Below, piece after piece: positions 32,446-40,890 of a stretch of DNA of 64,000 bases (positions are counted from its first letter, which is position 1; each line of letters opens with the position of its first letter). This DNA is from Saprospiraceae bacterium (lineage in GTDB: Bacteria > Bacteroidota > Bacteroidia > Chitinophagales > Saprospiraceae). The stretch spans positions 1,336,501 through 1,400,500 of the forward strand of contig JAHBTU010000002.1 of assembly GCA_019638455.1 (NCBI GenBank). Reading direction: 5' to 3'. The notes under the pieces are model-generated. The model worked only from the letters and a program-made list of their open reading frames with translations. It ran no database searches and was not told the origin of the DNA. The position numbers were made by a program, and so were the translations under genes.

Positions 32446-33573
32446 TCAGAAAGCGATGGTCTCTCCGTTGTTCACGTCTTGAAAGCCGGTCGAAATCACG
32501 AAGTCGCCCTTTTTGAGGCCAGAAGCGATTTCCACCATGCCATTGTAGTTGCTGCCCTGCTTCACGGCCGCTTTTTTGGCGGTTGCCTGCTTCTCACCGT
32601 TCTTTTCGGCCACCATCACGAAATCGCCGTCCTCGGCAGTCTGAATCAGGTTGACAGGCACCACGATGGCGTTGGGGTTTTGATAGTCAATGATTTTCAT
32701 CACAGCCACCATGTTGGCGCGATAATCGGGGCTGCTAGGCAACGCGCACTCCACCGCGAACGTGCGTGTGTTGGGGTCAATGGTTTTGCTGACATAAGTG
32801 ACCCGTGTGCTGATTTCTCTTTTCAAATCAGGGAAAAACACGGTCACTTGGTCGCCTTTTCGCACTTTGGCCGCATAAGCTTCTGTCACGTTGCCCACCA
32901 CTTTCAATTGGCTGAGATTGATGATGTTGCAAAGTGGCATCCCCGGCGAAATCGCTTGGCCGATTTTCAGGATGACCATGTCCACCGTGCCGCTGATGGG
33001 GGCGTAGATTTTGGTCTGGCCCCAGTTTTCCTTCATGGTGGCGATGGCGTTCTCCAAGCTTTCCTTTTGCGACTTGGCTTGTATGAACTGTACTTCGGTG
33101 CCGATTTTTTGCTCCCACAAGCCTTTCTGGCGGTTGTAGATGTCTTCGGCGGTTTTGAGCTGGCTTTCCAGCTCGGCGAGGCTTTTGAGCATCACGCCGT
33201 CGTCCACTTGGGCAAGGAGCTGGCCTTTCTTCACTTGGTCGCCATTTTTCACCAACACACGGGTGAGGGTGCCGGGTATTTTGGCGGTCACGGCCACGTT
33301 TTCTTCCGCGTCCACGCGGCCTTGCAGGTCAATGTAGTGGCGAAACACGGTGGGGTTCATCTCGCTGAGACCAACAACCTTCACGCGCCGTTCCGCGCCG
33401 TTCGTGTTGCCGACTGCTTTTTCCAACGCAGCGATTTCCGCTTCTATTTGGGCTTTTTGGTCTTTAAGTGCCGCCAATTGGACGGCAGGGTCGGGCGTGC
33501 CGCCGCCACAGGCAGAGAGTAGCGCGACGACGGTGCCGAAGATGAGAATCTGGAGGAGGTCTTTATTTTTCAT
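32446..33573 (-). CDS. RND efflux periplasmic adaptor lipoprotein
   Basis: The 375-residue protein starts with a lipoprotein signal (lipobox ALLSAC, Cys at about 22). A coiled stretch follows (about 33-55), then the biotinyl/lipoyl-like half (NVAVTAKIPGTLTRVLVKNG), a helical hairpin (about 130-190, ELESQLKTAEDIYNRQKGLW), the return half (KIYAPISGTVDMVILKIGQAISPG) and beta-barrel and membrane-proximal domains. Such adaptors link the inner-membrane pump to TolC across the periplasm. It follows the TolC gene by 97 bp and precedes PaiB. Confidence 0.95.
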   Translation of the reverse strand: MKNKDLLQILIFGTVVALLSACGGGTPDPAVQLAALKDQKAQIEAEIAALEKAVGNTNGAERRVKVVGLSEMNPTVFRHYIDLQGRVDAEENVAVTAKIPGTLTRVLVKNGDQVKKGQLLAQVDDGVMLKSLAELESQLKTAEDIYNRQKGLWEQKIGTEVQFIQAKSQKESLENAIATMKENWGQTKIYAPISGTVDMVILKIGQAISPGMPLCNIINLSQLKVVGNVTEAYAAKVRKGDQVTVFFPDLKREISTRVTYVSKTIDPNTRTFAVECALPSSPDYRANMVAVMKIIDYQNPNAIVVPVNLIQTAEDGDFVMVAEKNGEKQATAKKAAVKQGSNYNGMVEIASGLKKGDFVISTGFQDVNNGETIAF

Positions 33574-33670
33574 TTTTGAAAATTAGTTTTAAAACTCTGA
33601 AGATCAGGTAGCATGAGAATAAAAGCATGGCTGGTGGTCGGTTTTTGAAATGGAAGAATGACGAGAGGTG

Positions 33671-34996
33671 TTAGTTCGTGCCCAATGCTTTTCTCAATGC
33701 GGTTTTTGCCGACAACAGGTCGTATTGAGCCTGCATGAGACTTTGCTGCGCGGCGTAAAGTGACTGCTCGGCCTGGGTGATTTCAAAACTGGAGCCGATG
33801 CCTGCTTTGTATTTTGTCTGGGTGGTGTCGTAGATGCGCTGCGCGAGGTCAAGGTTTCTTATTTGGTTCATCATGCGTTCTTGCGCGTTGAGATATTGCT
33901 TGCGCGCGTTCTCGACCTCGAAGGTGATGACGTTTTCGAGCAATTGCTTTTGCGTTTCGATGGTCTGCTCGGCGATGATGGCTCGCTCGCGCTTGGCTTT
34001 CGTGCCGCCGCCATCCCAAATCGGGACGTTGATGGACACGCCCGCGACGGCGGCCGGAATGAAAAACCACTTGGTGTCGTCGCCGAAGCCGCCTTGCCAG
34101 CCGGGTTGGTACTGCACGAAGCCGGCCACGGTAGGCATCCATGGCTTGCGATAAATCTCGGTTTGAAGGGCGTTCAGCTCGCGTCCTTTGAGCAATTGAA
34201 CGTATTCGGGGCGGTTCATCAGGTTGAGCTCGGCGGCGAAGTCGGCTTCCCCATATTCGGCCAGCAGTTTCCTGAGGTTGTCGGAGGGGGTGAGCGGTTC
34301 GGCGATGGGTTTGCCCATGGCGAGCTTGAGGGCATCCACCACGATTGCTTGTTGGCGCACGAGGTTGTTGCGTTCGCTTATAAGGGTGGAGCGGGAGAGT
34401 TCGAGCCTGTCCACGTCGAGTTGTTCGGCAAAACCGGCTTGGTTGATGGCCTTCGTCTCGTTGAGGAGTTTCTCCACGTTGCCTATGTTTTTGTCGAGAA
34501 TGGCGAGATTCTCGGTGAGGAGCAAGGCAGGCAAATAAGCGTCAATGACCTGATTCCGCACCTTTTGCTTGGCTACGGCCATTTGCACTTGCACATAATC
34601 GCGGTAGTATTCTGATGCTTTTAGCGCGATGCGATAGCTGTTGCTGAAAAAAAGTTGGTTGAGCGAAAGGCTGGGCGTGAGGCTGTGGTAAGCGTTGAAA
34701 TAGACTTTCTCGTCGCCGCCCCCGGGGAAAAGGGCGCTCTGCGGAATGCCGGGGCGCTGAATGAAATACTGGTAGTTGAGTCCCCCGGATAGTTGTGGCA
34801 AACCGGTAGCCTTGTTTTCCTTGATTTGCCAGTCCGCATCGCGTATCTGCAACTGGGCCACTTTTATGTCGGGATGGTTGCTCTGAGCATAGTCAATGCA
34901 ATCCGATAGGCTCATGCTCGTTTGCGCGGCCACACTGTGCAGGGAGAGGATTAGGATGCTGGCGAGCAGCGATTTGATGGAATGAAGAGGGTGCAT
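33671..34996 (-). CDS. TolC-family outer-membrane efflux channel
   Basis: The 441-residue protein has a signal peptide (ending SVAAQT near residue 26) and the two-fold repeated outer-membrane-efflux pattern: MSLSDCIDYAQSNHPDIKVA at the start of repeat one and long amphipathic helices (ISERNNLVRQQAIVVDALKL; ENARKQYLNAQERMMNQIRN and LDLAQRIYDTTQTKYKAGIG, then SSFEITQAEQSL). The trimer forms the outer-membrane barrel and periplasmic tunnel of the efflux system. The start codon lies one base after the stop of the TetR gene, so the two are surely one operon. Confidence 0.95.
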   Translation of the reverse strand: MHPLHSIKSLLASILILSLHSVAAQTSMSLSDCIDYAQSNHPDIKVAQLQIRDADWQIKENKATGLPQLSGGLNYQYFIQRPGIPQSALFPGGGDEKVYFNAYHSLTPSLSLNQLFFSNSYRIALKASEYYRDYVQVQMAVAKQKVRNQVIDAYLPALLLTENLAILDKNIGNVEKLLNETKAINQAGFAEQLDVDRLELSRSTLISERNNLVRQQAIVVDALKLAMGKPIAEPLTPSDNLRKLLAEYGEADFAAELNLMNRPEYVQLLKGRELNALQTEIYRKPWMPTVAGFVQYQPGWQGGFGDDTKWFFIPAAVAGVSINVPIWDGGGTKAKRERAIIAEQTIETQKQLLENVITFEVENARKQYLNAQERMMNQIRNLDLAQRIYDTTQTKYKAGIGSSFEITQAEQSLYAAQQSLMQAQYDLLSAKTALRKALGTN

Positions 34997-34997
34997 A

Positions 34998-35603
34998 TCA
35001 GGATAGTTTTGCTTTCAAAATTTGTGACCCTTTTTCGGAAATGATGCCGTAGAGGTAGTGTTCCATGTATTCTTTGAAGAGTTTTTCGAGGGAATAAGGG
35101 GGCTTTGGGAAGATGCGCTCGTCGAACAGTTGGAGCATGGTGGCTATGTGCATTCGGGCCATGATGTCCGCGTCGAAATCAGCGCGGTAGAGGCCGTCGC
35201 GGATGCCCCATTCGAGGTTGTCGAGCACGATTCTGTACATGAATTCCCAAGTGAACTGCTCCATCTTTTCCCAAGCTGCTGGGTGGTAGCGCTGCATCTC
35301 GAACACGATGTTCGACTTCATGCGGCCCAAATCCACGGCGTTGTAATGTATCACCTTAAGAATTTCGTCCAATGCATCTTTCGACTCTGCCCTCAGGGCG
35401 TCTGCCTGTGCGCAGTCTTCCTGAATGTGGCGCTCCATCACTTTTAGCACGAGGTCATCTTTGTTGTCAACGAACTGATAGAGGGTTTTTTTGGAAATGC
35501 CCAGTTCTCGCGCCACGTCGTCCATCGTTAGGCTTTTAATGCCGTAGCGGAGAAACAACTCTTCCACTCGTTTCAGTAGTTTTTCCTGCTGTTCTGAAAT
35601 CAT
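34998..35603 (-). CDS. TetR-family regulator of the efflux operon
   Basis: The 201-residue protein has an N-terminal TetR helix-turn-helix (about 8-55; SLTMDDVARELGISKKTLYQ then FVDNKDDLVLKVM) and a helical ligand-binding half. It is the first gene of the operon with TolC and the adaptor, which suggests that it represses the operon and is released by a pump substrate (inference from context). A strong promoter lies right upstream (TTG, 19 bp, TACTTTTG), with the -7 box only 5 bp before the ATG. Confidence 0.93.
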   Translation of the reverse strand: MISEQQEKLLKRVEELFLRYGIKSLTMDDVARELGISKKTLYQFVDNKDDLVLKVMERHIQEDCAQADALRAESKDALDEILKVIHYNAVDLGRMKSNIVFEMQRYHPAAWEKMEQFTWEFMYRIVLDNLEWGIRDGLYRADFDADIMARMHIATMLQLFDERIFPKPPYSLEKLFKEYMEHYLYGIISEKGSQILKAKLS

Positions 35604-35607
35604 GGTG

Positions 35608-35637
35608 CAAAAGTAGCGGCGGAAACGTTTTGCGCAA
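35608..35637 (-). promoter_or_regulatory. Bacteroidota promoter of the efflux operon
   Basis: On the minus strand TTG (complement 35635-35637) and TACTTTTG (complement 35608-35615) are separated by 19 bp, matching TTG-N19-TAnnTTTG. The ATG of the TetR gene is 5 bp beyond, so the transcript would be nearly leaderless. This is the best promoter match in the window. Confidence 0.7.
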
Positions 35638-35721
35638 TAATCGTTTCTCGTGTGGAATCTGTTTTTCGACGAGCGTCAAATAAAATTCCATGAACGTGTT
35701 TTCAAGGGGCGCTTTTCAAAA

Positions 35722-35761
35722 TAAAAAAAGCCATTGCGCCGCCCAACGCGACGCAATGGCT
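35722..35761 (-). terminator. Rho-independent terminator of def
   Basis: AGCCATTGCG (35729-35738) pairs with CGCAATGGCT (35752-35761) around a 13-base loop. On the minus strand the stem is followed by seven T, giving a classical intrinsic terminator 25 bp after the def stop codon. Confidence 0.8.
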
Positions 35762-35785
35762 CAAAGTTCCTTTTTGGTTAAAAAA

Positions 35786-36355
35786 TCACTTGGTGGCGGC
35801 AAATTTCATTTTGTAGTCGGTTTTGATTTTCCCGACCCGGATATCCTCTAATTTTCGCTGGATGAGCCGCTTCTTCAGCGGCTTCAATTTTTCGGTGAAA
35901 AGCACGCCCTCGATGTGGTCGTATTCATGCTGCACCACCCGTGCGTTCACGCCGGTGAATGTTTCTTCGTGTTCCACGAACTGCTCGTCCAAGTAGCGCA
36001 GGCGCACGAACTCCGGGCGTTCCACATCGCCGCGAATGCGCGGGATGCTCAAGCAGCCTTCCTCATAGGTCCAAGGGGTGCCGTCCTCTTCCACTTTTTG
36101 GGCGTTGATGAACACTTTTTTGAAACCGTTGATTTTTGCTTTTTTTTCGTCGTCGTCGTCCAACTGGAGCGTGTCAACCACAAAAAGCCGGATGCCCAGA
36201 CCAATCTGCGGCGCGGCCAGCCCAACCCCATCGGCGTGATACATCGTCTCCCACATACTGGCGATGAGCTCTTGCAAGTCAGGATAATCCGCTTCGATTG
36301 GAACAGCTACTTTTTTCAAAACGGGTTGCCCGTAGGCGTAAATCGGCAATATCAT
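35786..36355 (-). CDS. def: Peptide deformylase
   Basis: This 189-residue metalloenzyme removes the formyl group from the first methionine of new proteins. All three motifs are present: DGVGLAAPQIGLGIRLFVVD (motif 1), EEGCLSIPRIRGDVERP (motif 2, metal-binding Cys) and VVQHEYDHIEGVLFTEKL (motif 3, HExxH). The length suits the class. An acidic insertion DDDEKKAKINGF at about 77-88 is common in Bacteroidota enzymes. It is followed by an intrinsic terminator. ruvX lies 62 bp upstream on the same strand and the two may share a transcript. Confidence 0.97.
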   Translation of the reverse strand: MILPIYAYGQPVLKKVAVPIEADYPDLQELIASMWETMYHADGVGLAAPQIGLGIRLFVVDTLQLDDDDEKKAKINGFKKVFINAQKVEEDGTPWTYEEGCLSIPRIRGDVERPEFVRLRYLDEQFVEHEETFTGVNARVVQHEYDHIEGVLFTEKLKPLKKRLIQRKLEDIRVGKIKTDYKMKFAATK

Positions 36356-36417
36356 TTTGTCTGTGTGTTATAGTCGGTTCAAAGCAATTTTTCGGTTTTT
36401 AAAGGCCGCCTCTACCC

Positions 36418-36840
36418 TTATCCTCCCCAAAAGTGCTCCTGCATATACTGCTCCAAAATCAGGGCAGCGGCGATTTTGTCCACCAAAGCCTTGTCGCGGC
36501 GTTTTTGTTTTTTGATGCCGCTTTGGAGAATGATTCGCTTGGCCTCATTGGAAGTGTATCGCTCGTCTTGCCGGATAACGGGTTTGTCGGGGAAAAGTTT
36601 TTTCAGTTTTTCGGCAAAGGCATCGGCCTGCGGCGCTATTTGGGCAGGGTTTCCATCGGGATGCATCGGCAAGCCGACCACGAAACTTTCCACTTCTTCC
36701 TCTGCGCAGTATTTTTTCAAAAAATCAAAAGCCTCGTGTGTTGGCACGGTCGTCAGTGCGGTAGCGATGATTTTCAGGGGGTCGGTCACCGCGAAGCCGG
36801 TGCGTTTGAGGCCGAAGTCAATGGCGAGGATGCGTCCCAT
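36418..36840 (-). CDS. ruvX: Holliday-junction resolvase-like protein RuvX/YqgF
   Basis: The start MGRILAIDFGLKRTGFAVTD is preferred over an ATG five codons earlier because it lies where the family starts and 12 bp after a TACCTTTG box. The 140 residues have the RNase H-like fold motifs: AIDFGLKRTG (first catalytic Asp), VVGLPMHPDGNP (with DG), IRQDERYTSNEA (Glu of the DER-T motif) and RRDKALVDKIAAALILEQYM (last Asp). YqgF proteins process the 5' end of pre-16S rRNA, and some resolve branched DNA. Genes next to it (def and CYTH) do not settle which. Confidence 0.95.
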   Translation of the reverse strand: MGRILAIDFGLKRTGFAVTDPLKIIATALTTVPTHEAFDFLKKYCAEEEVESFVVGLPMHPDGNPAQIAPQADAFAEKLKKLFPDKPVIRQDERYTSNEAKRIILQSGIKKQKRRDKALVDKIAAALILEQYMQEHFWGG

Positions 36841-36852
36841 AAATTTGGGCGA

Positions 36853-36860
36853 CAAAGGTA
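36853..36860 (-). promoter_or_regulatory. Bacteroidota -7 box TACCTTTG upstream of ruvX
   Basis: TACCTTTG on the minus strand matches TAnnTTTG and stands 12 bp before the chosen ATG at 36840. It lies between ruvX and the end of the CYTH gene. Confidence 0.5.
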
Positions 36861-36872
36861 GAAAAAATGCGT

Positions 36873-37427
36873 CTAACGCGCACCAGCCTCACTTGCCGCG
36901 CTTGCTGGTTGGGGGAGAAGCAAGTCGCTGTAAGAAGCCGCCACAATGTCGCCGGGTAGAATGTTCAACATGGCCATAAAATGGGCGCATTGTGCCTGCA
37001 AACGTTCCAGCGGAATGTCAGGGTTTGTTGCGATGGCTTCAATCTCAACGAACTGCCCCAAGCCCTCCAATTCGTCCAAGTGAAACTTTACGTTTTCGAT
37101 GAAATAAATTTCGCGGCGTTTTTTCACCTCTACCCACACACCAAGTGCCCTCGTGAGGATATTTTTCAATGCTGCGGCATCGGCTACCGGGGCAAGCGCG
37201 ACATCGGAGACTCTTGCCTCGGCATCATCGCTTCGCTGGTAGTGAATCAGGTTGTTTTCGATGTTTCCTTGCCGCAATTTGAGCCGCCCGGCACCCATCG
37301 GCATTTTGAAATAGGTGTCTGTCTGGAAATCTGTGCCGCGCAGTTCGGCACCGTTGGCGAGCAGCCAGACGCGGATGTCGGCTTGACGCGAGGTGCGGGC
37401 TTTTACTTCAAAGTTCAGATGCTGCAT
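36873..37427 (-). CDS. CYTH-domain protein (triphosphate tunnel phosphatase or class IV cyclase)
   Basis: The 184-residue protein begins MQHLNFEVKARTSRQADIRV, where the F-E-V-K-A pattern corresponds to the ExExK metal/phosphate motif of CYTH enzymes with the first Glu replaced by Asn. Then come TDTYFKMPMGAGRLKLRQG (the strand with R-L-K-R), LIHYQR, VEVKKRREIYFIENVKFHLD and LGQFVEIEAI, which line a triphosphate-binding tunnel. Family members hydrolyse inorganic or thiamine triphosphate or cyclise ATP. The exact activity cannot be given. It lies 33 bp upstream of ruvX on the same strand. Confidence 0.85.
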   Translation of the reverse strand: MQHLNFEVKARTSRQADIRVWLLANGAELRGTDFQTDTYFKMPMGAGRLKLRQGNIENNLIHYQRSDDAEARVSDVALAPVADAAALKNILTRALGVWVEVKKRREIYFIENVKFHLDELEGLGQFVEIEAIATNPDIPLERLQAQCAHFMAMLNILPGDIVAASYSDLLLPQPASAASEAGAR

Positions 37428-37480
37428 TTTATGTCGTGATTCGCCAAGATTTATGCCTTGATTCGCCAGGATTTGTAAGA

Positions 37481-37617
37481 TACCGTGCTACCGGACATTT
37501 TTATTTCACACAACGCCACGACGCCACGACGCCACGACGACACAACGAATTGACTCTGCCCGCTTTGCACTTCACATCGTTGTGGCGTTGTGTGAAAAAT
37601 GTCCGGTAGTATGGTAA
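37481..37617. repeat. Long inverted repeat with a 9-bp tandem core
   Basis: The arm around 37481-37523 (TACCGGACATTTTTATTTCA and on) pairs with the arm around 37578-37617 (TGTGTGAAAAATGTCCGGTA). The loop side contains CGCCACGAC repeated three times. The remaining gap up to the SDR gene (37618-37865) contains a fragment similar to the window end (near 37640 and 63960) and no gene. Confidence 0.7.
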
Positions 37618-37865
37618 GATACTCATGATTGCTCTCCTTGATTTTGAACAGATTGTGCTTTTAACCATGCTCAAAACCTAACGGCGCGAAGTATGATAGA
37701 GGGCCAGTAGTTGCCATTTTTTCCTCAAAATTATGTCTGAGTATGGTATTGACAAGCACTTAATTCTGCCCAATCGCCATCATCTTAGGTGATAGGCCGC
37801 TGCCCAAGCAAAGCCCCCGACGTCACGCAGCAACCATTTGCCCTTTGCCGCGTTTACCCGCCACT

Positions 37866-38588
37866 ATGAATCATTTGCACGGAAAAACAGCCCTCGTCAC
37901 CGGGGGCAGCAGAGGCATCGGCTACGGCATCGCCGAAAGCCTGCTCAAAGAAGGCATGAACGTCGCCATCACCAGCCGCCATCAGGAAACAGCCGACGCG
38001 GCAGCCCGCCAACTCTCCACCATCGGTCCCGGAAAGCTGCTCGCCATTGCTGCCGATGTGCGAGACTGGGACGCGCAGAAAAATGCCGTGGCGAAAACGC
38101 TCGAAACCTTCGGCAGCCTCGATGTGCTCATCGCCAACGCCGGGCTAGGTCATTTCGCGCCCATCACGTCGCTCACCCTCGAACAGTGGCACGAAACCAT
38201 AGACACCAACCTCACTGGCGTTTTTTACAGCCTCAAGGCTGCGGCGGATGCGCTCATTCAAGCCAAAGGTTATTTCATCAGCATTGCTAGTCTTGCCGGC
38301 ACCAATTTTTTCGCCAATGGGTCGGCCTACAACGCCAGCAAGTTCGGTCTGGTGGGCTTCACTCAAGCCGTCATGCTCGACCTGCGCGATGCAGGGGTCA
38401 AATGCTCCACCATTATGCCCGGGTCGGTGGCCACGCATTTCAACAACCACGAACCGAACCCCGCCGACGCATGGAAAATACAGCCCGAAGATTTGGGTCA
38501 AATGGTGGTGGATTTGTTGAAAATGAACCCGCGCACCCTGCCAAGCAAAATCGAGGTGCGGCCAAGCCGACCGCCGCAACAAGTCTAA
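37866..38588 (+). CDS. Short-chain dehydrogenase/reductase
   Basis: Starting at MNHLHGKTALVTGGSRGIGY gives 240 residues, the classical SDR length; seven upstream in-frame codons are outside the family. The cofactor motif is TGGSRGIG. The NAG strand is LIANAGLGHF. The catalytic residues are Ser (ISIASLAGTNFF), Tyr and Lys in AYNASKFGLVGF, and Asn in TNLTGVFYS. The acidic/basic residues after strand 2 (SRHQET) point to NADPH. It reduces or oxidises a ketone or alcohol in the cytoplasm, with substrate unknown; FabG-like and sepiapterin-reductase-like roles are both possible. It is a single gene on the plus strand. Confidence 0.9.
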   Translation: MNHLHGKTALVTGGSRGIGYGIAESLLKEGMNVAITSRHQETADAAARQLSTIGPGKLLAIAADVRDWDAQKNAVAKTLETFGSLDVLIANAGLGHFAPITSLTLEQWHETIDTNLTGVFYSLKAAADALIQAKGYFISIASLAGTNFFANGSAYNASKFGLVGFTQAVMLDLRDAGVKCSTIMPGSVATHFNNHEPNPADAWKIQPEDLGQMVVDLLKMNPRTLPSKIEVRPSRPPQQV

Positions 38589-38628
38589 TAGACATTGCGA
38601 ATGAGGGGTTGATGTAAAGTGCGTCGAA

Positions 38629-38723
38629 GTGCATTTCAAATTGTCGCGCCCGTAAGCCAGAACGATACTCCGGGGTGCGCGGAAGGCCGTTCCGCGATAC
38701 GTTCCGCGACAATTTGAGATGCA
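38629..38723. repeat. Inverted repeat downstream of the SDR gene
   Basis: GTGCATTTCAAATTGTCGCG (from 38629) pairs with CGCGACAATTTGAGATGCAC (to 38723) with one mismatch, and an inner CGCGGAAGGCCGTTCCGCG hairpin is near 38678-38696. It is a palindromic repeat of this genome type more than a simple terminator. Confidence 0.65.
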
Positions 38724-38820
38724 CCCATCAATAGTCAGTTCAAGACAATCAAACCATCTGCCAACGGGTGCGACAAAAATGCGAAAGCGGCTAGGGGTAC
38801 TTCCCGTGCCGCTTTTTCGT

Positions 38821-38828
38821 TAACTTTG
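38821..38828 (+). promoter_or_regulatory. Bacteroidota -7 box TAACTTTG
   Basis: TAACTTTG on the plus strand lies 28 bp before the ATG at 38857. No perfect -33 box is seen. Confidence 0.45.
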
Positions 38829-38856
38829 CACGTCGTTTTTCAAAAGCTTCCGCGCT

Positions 38857-39777
38857 ATGAACCTAACAAAAAATGTGCGTATGCTCCTGGTTGCCAACCT
38901 CTGCATGATGGGCGGTTTGGCGCTCCTTTTCGTTTCTTCTTTCAAAGGCGACGACGACAAGAGCAGTCGCCCCGCGCACCCTCCACAGACGGTGCGCTCC
39001 ATCAATCTCGACAAAGACTTTAGCTTTTGTGGGGAAAAATTCCCGATGGACAACTGGGATGTGCGCCAGCGCCTCGATGCCGAGCTGCTGCGCAATGTCT
39101 ATTTTCATTCGCAGACCATATTGGCCATCAAAAGAGCCAATGCGCTTTTTCCGGTGATAGAGCCGATATTGAAGGAAGAGGGCGTGCCGAACGACTTGAA
39201 GTATCTGGCAGTGGCAGAAAGCGCCCTTTCCAACGCCGTGTCGCCAGCTGGTGCGCGGGGAGTGTGGCAATTCATGAAAAGTGCCGCCGACGGCTATGGC
39301 TTGGAGGTGAACAGTGAGGTGGACGAGCGGTATCATCTGGAAAAAGCCACCCGCGCCGCGTGCAAATACCTAAAAAGAGAAAAGGAGCGTCTTGGCTCAT
39401 GGGTGCTTGCCGCCGCCGCTTACAACGGCGGCCCTGGGCGCATCGCCGAGGAAATGGAAAAACAACGCGCCAAATCATTCTTCGACCTCAACCTCGCTGC
39501 CGACGAGACGATGCGCTACCCCTTCCGCATCGTAGCCATCAAGGAGGTGATGTCGAACCCGGCTCAATACGAATACGTCATCGAAGACGACCACCTCTAT
39601 CCGCCGCTCTCCGAATCCCGCATCGTGGAGGTCAGCGGCGCTGTGGCCAACTGGGGCGATTTCGCCCGCCAGAATGGAACCAATTACCGAATGCTCAAGC
39701 TCTACAATCCGTGGCTGGTGGATAGCAAACTCACCAACAAGACTGGCAAGGCTTACAAGATTCGACTGCCGAAGTAG
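38857..39777 (+). CDS. Lytic transglycosylase (SLT family, MltD-like)
   Basis: The 306-residue protein has an N-terminal membrane anchor or signal (about 8-28, LLVANLCMMGGLALLFVSSF). A goose-lysozyme-like transglycosylase domain follows at about 95-230. Catalytic Glu is in LAVAESALSNAVSPAGARGV, followed by WQFMKSAADGYGLEVNSEVD and AAAYNGGPGRI, the SLT signatures. The enzyme cuts the glycan strands of peptidoglycan in the periplasm with formation of anhydro-muramic ends. The last 60 residues (ANWGDFARQNGTNYRMLKLY and on to YKIRLPK) resemble part of a LysM-like module. The gene stands alone with its own promoter box. Confidence 0.93.
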   Translation: MNLTKNVRMLLVANLCMMGGLALLFVSSFKGDDDKSSRPAHPPQTVRSINLDKDFSFCGEKFPMDNWDVRQRLDAELLRNVYFHSQTILAIKRANALFPVIEPILKEEGVPNDLKYLAVAESALSNAVSPAGARGVWQFMKSAADGYGLEVNSEVDERYHLEKATRAACKYLKREKERLGSWVLAAAAYNGGPGRIAEEMEKQRAKSFFDLNLAADETMRYPFRIVAIKEVMSNPAQYEYVIEDDHLYPPLSESRIVEVSGAVANWGDFARQNGTNYRMLKLYNPWLVDSKLTNKTGKAYKIRLPK

Positions 39778-39804
39778 TGCTTGGCGGGCACGGCCTTCAC
39801 CCCG

Positions 39805-40188
39805 TTAATACGCGGCGAACGGCCCGTCGAACTTTGGTTTCCAAGTCTCGGCTATCGCCCAAGCGCGGAATTTGGCATCGTCGGCCACTGGGCCAGAAAA
39901 ATGCTCGTCCACAGTAGCTTGAAAGAGCGACAACCAGCGGTCGAAGTGTTCGGCCTTTAGCGGATGCTTCTGGTGCAAATCAATGTGCTTTTGCATCGGG
40001 TTGCCGCGATAAGCATCGGCATTGCCCAGCAGCAGAAATTCCCAGAAGGCATACATAATGGGCAAGTGGTGTGGCCAATCCACTTGTGCCACCTCATTGA
40101 AAATATGCCCCAACACATCGTCGGCTTGCACCTTGGCGTAGAAGGTGTCAATGAGTGTCTTGATATCGGCAGGCGAGGAAATATCCAT
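39805..40188 (-). CDS. Group III truncated hemoglobin
   Basis: The 127-residue protein has the 2-over-2 globin pattern of group III (trHbP): IKTLIDTFYAKVQADDVLGH, DWPHHLPIMYAFWEFLLLG with the A-F-W-E motif, YRGNPMQKHIDLHQKHPL containing the proximal His region, then HFDRWLSLFQATVDEHFSG. It binds haem and probably O2 or NO; the cellular function of this group is poorly known. The start codon lies five bases from the large G-rich minisatellite, so its promoter would have to be inside or beyond that array. Confidence 0.93.
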   Translation of the reverse strand: MDISSPADIKTLIDTFYAKVQADDVLGHIFNEVAQVDWPHHLPIMYAFWEFLLLGNADAYRGNPMQKHIDLHQKHPLKAEHFDRWLSLFQATVDEHFSGPVADDAKFRAWAIAETWKPKFDGPFAAY

Positions 40189-40193
40189 TCTTA

Positions 40194-40596
40194 GGGTTTG
40201 AGGGTTTGGGGGTTTGAAGGTTTGAGGGTTTCTGGTTTGAGGGTTTGAAGGTTTGAAGGTTTGAAGGTTTGAGGGTTTGAAGGTTTGAGGGTTTGGGGGT
40301 TTGAGGGTTTGGGGGTTTCTGGTTTGAAGGTTTGAGGGTTTGAAGGTTTCTGGTTTGGGGGTTTGAGGGTTTCTGGTTTGGGGGTTTGAGGGTTTGAAGG
40401 TTTCTGGTTTGAAGGTTTGAGGGTTTGGGAGTTTGAGGGTTTCTGGTTTGGGGGTTTGAGGGTTTGAAGGTTTCTGGTTTGAAGGTTTGAAGGTTTGGGA
40501 GTTTGAGGGTTTCTGGTTTGGGGGTTTGAGGGTTTGAAGGTTTCTGGTTTGGGGGTTTCTGGTTTGAAGGTTTGGGGGTTTCTGGTTTGGGGGGTG
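40194..40596 (+). repeat. G-rich telomere-like minisatellite, array 1
   Basis: About 400 bp consist of 7-8-bp units such as GGGTTTGA, GGGTTTGG, AGGTTTGA and GGTTTCT in irregular order, with a higher-order block (about 60 bp, GGTTTCTGGTTTGGGGGTTT and on) recurring in the second half. The G strand is the plus strand and every unit has a GG or GGG run separated by TTT, so quadruplex formation is plausible. Frames through it encode only KPSNPQT-like repeats and are not genes. It abuts the start of the hemoglobin gene. Confidence 0.9.
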
Positions 40597-40762
40597 GAGA
40601 CTGTTTAGAAAAGCGTGTCAAACCTTCCTGTATGTTTTTTTACACGGCGAACGCTGCACTCAAAGAAGTGTAAATTGGTGAAAACCAAAACGCTGTGTCT
40701 CCGTGCCTCCCTGTGTTTTCTCATCGCCCCAATTAGGGTGACACAATTTTGTGGACACTCCC
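40597..40762. mobile_element. Possible small IS256-like MITE between the arrays
   Basis: The left end GAGACTGTTTAGAAAAGCGT (40597) and the right end, read inward on the other strand, GGGAGTGTCCACAAAATTGT, agree at about 17 of 26 positions with each other. The left end also resembles the perfect ends of the element at 54355-54533. No target duplication is seen. The remainder (40763-40890) shows no gene. Confidence 0.35.
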
Positions 40763-40890
40763 ACGGGACATTTTCAATTTCACCGTAGAAACCTATAGTT
40801 TATATTTTTTGAAAATCAAACTTTTAGAAATCCTCCGCGTCTCTGCGGTTGGAAAGAATGTCCAGTACTGTGGGCCGCCAAGCACAATTC

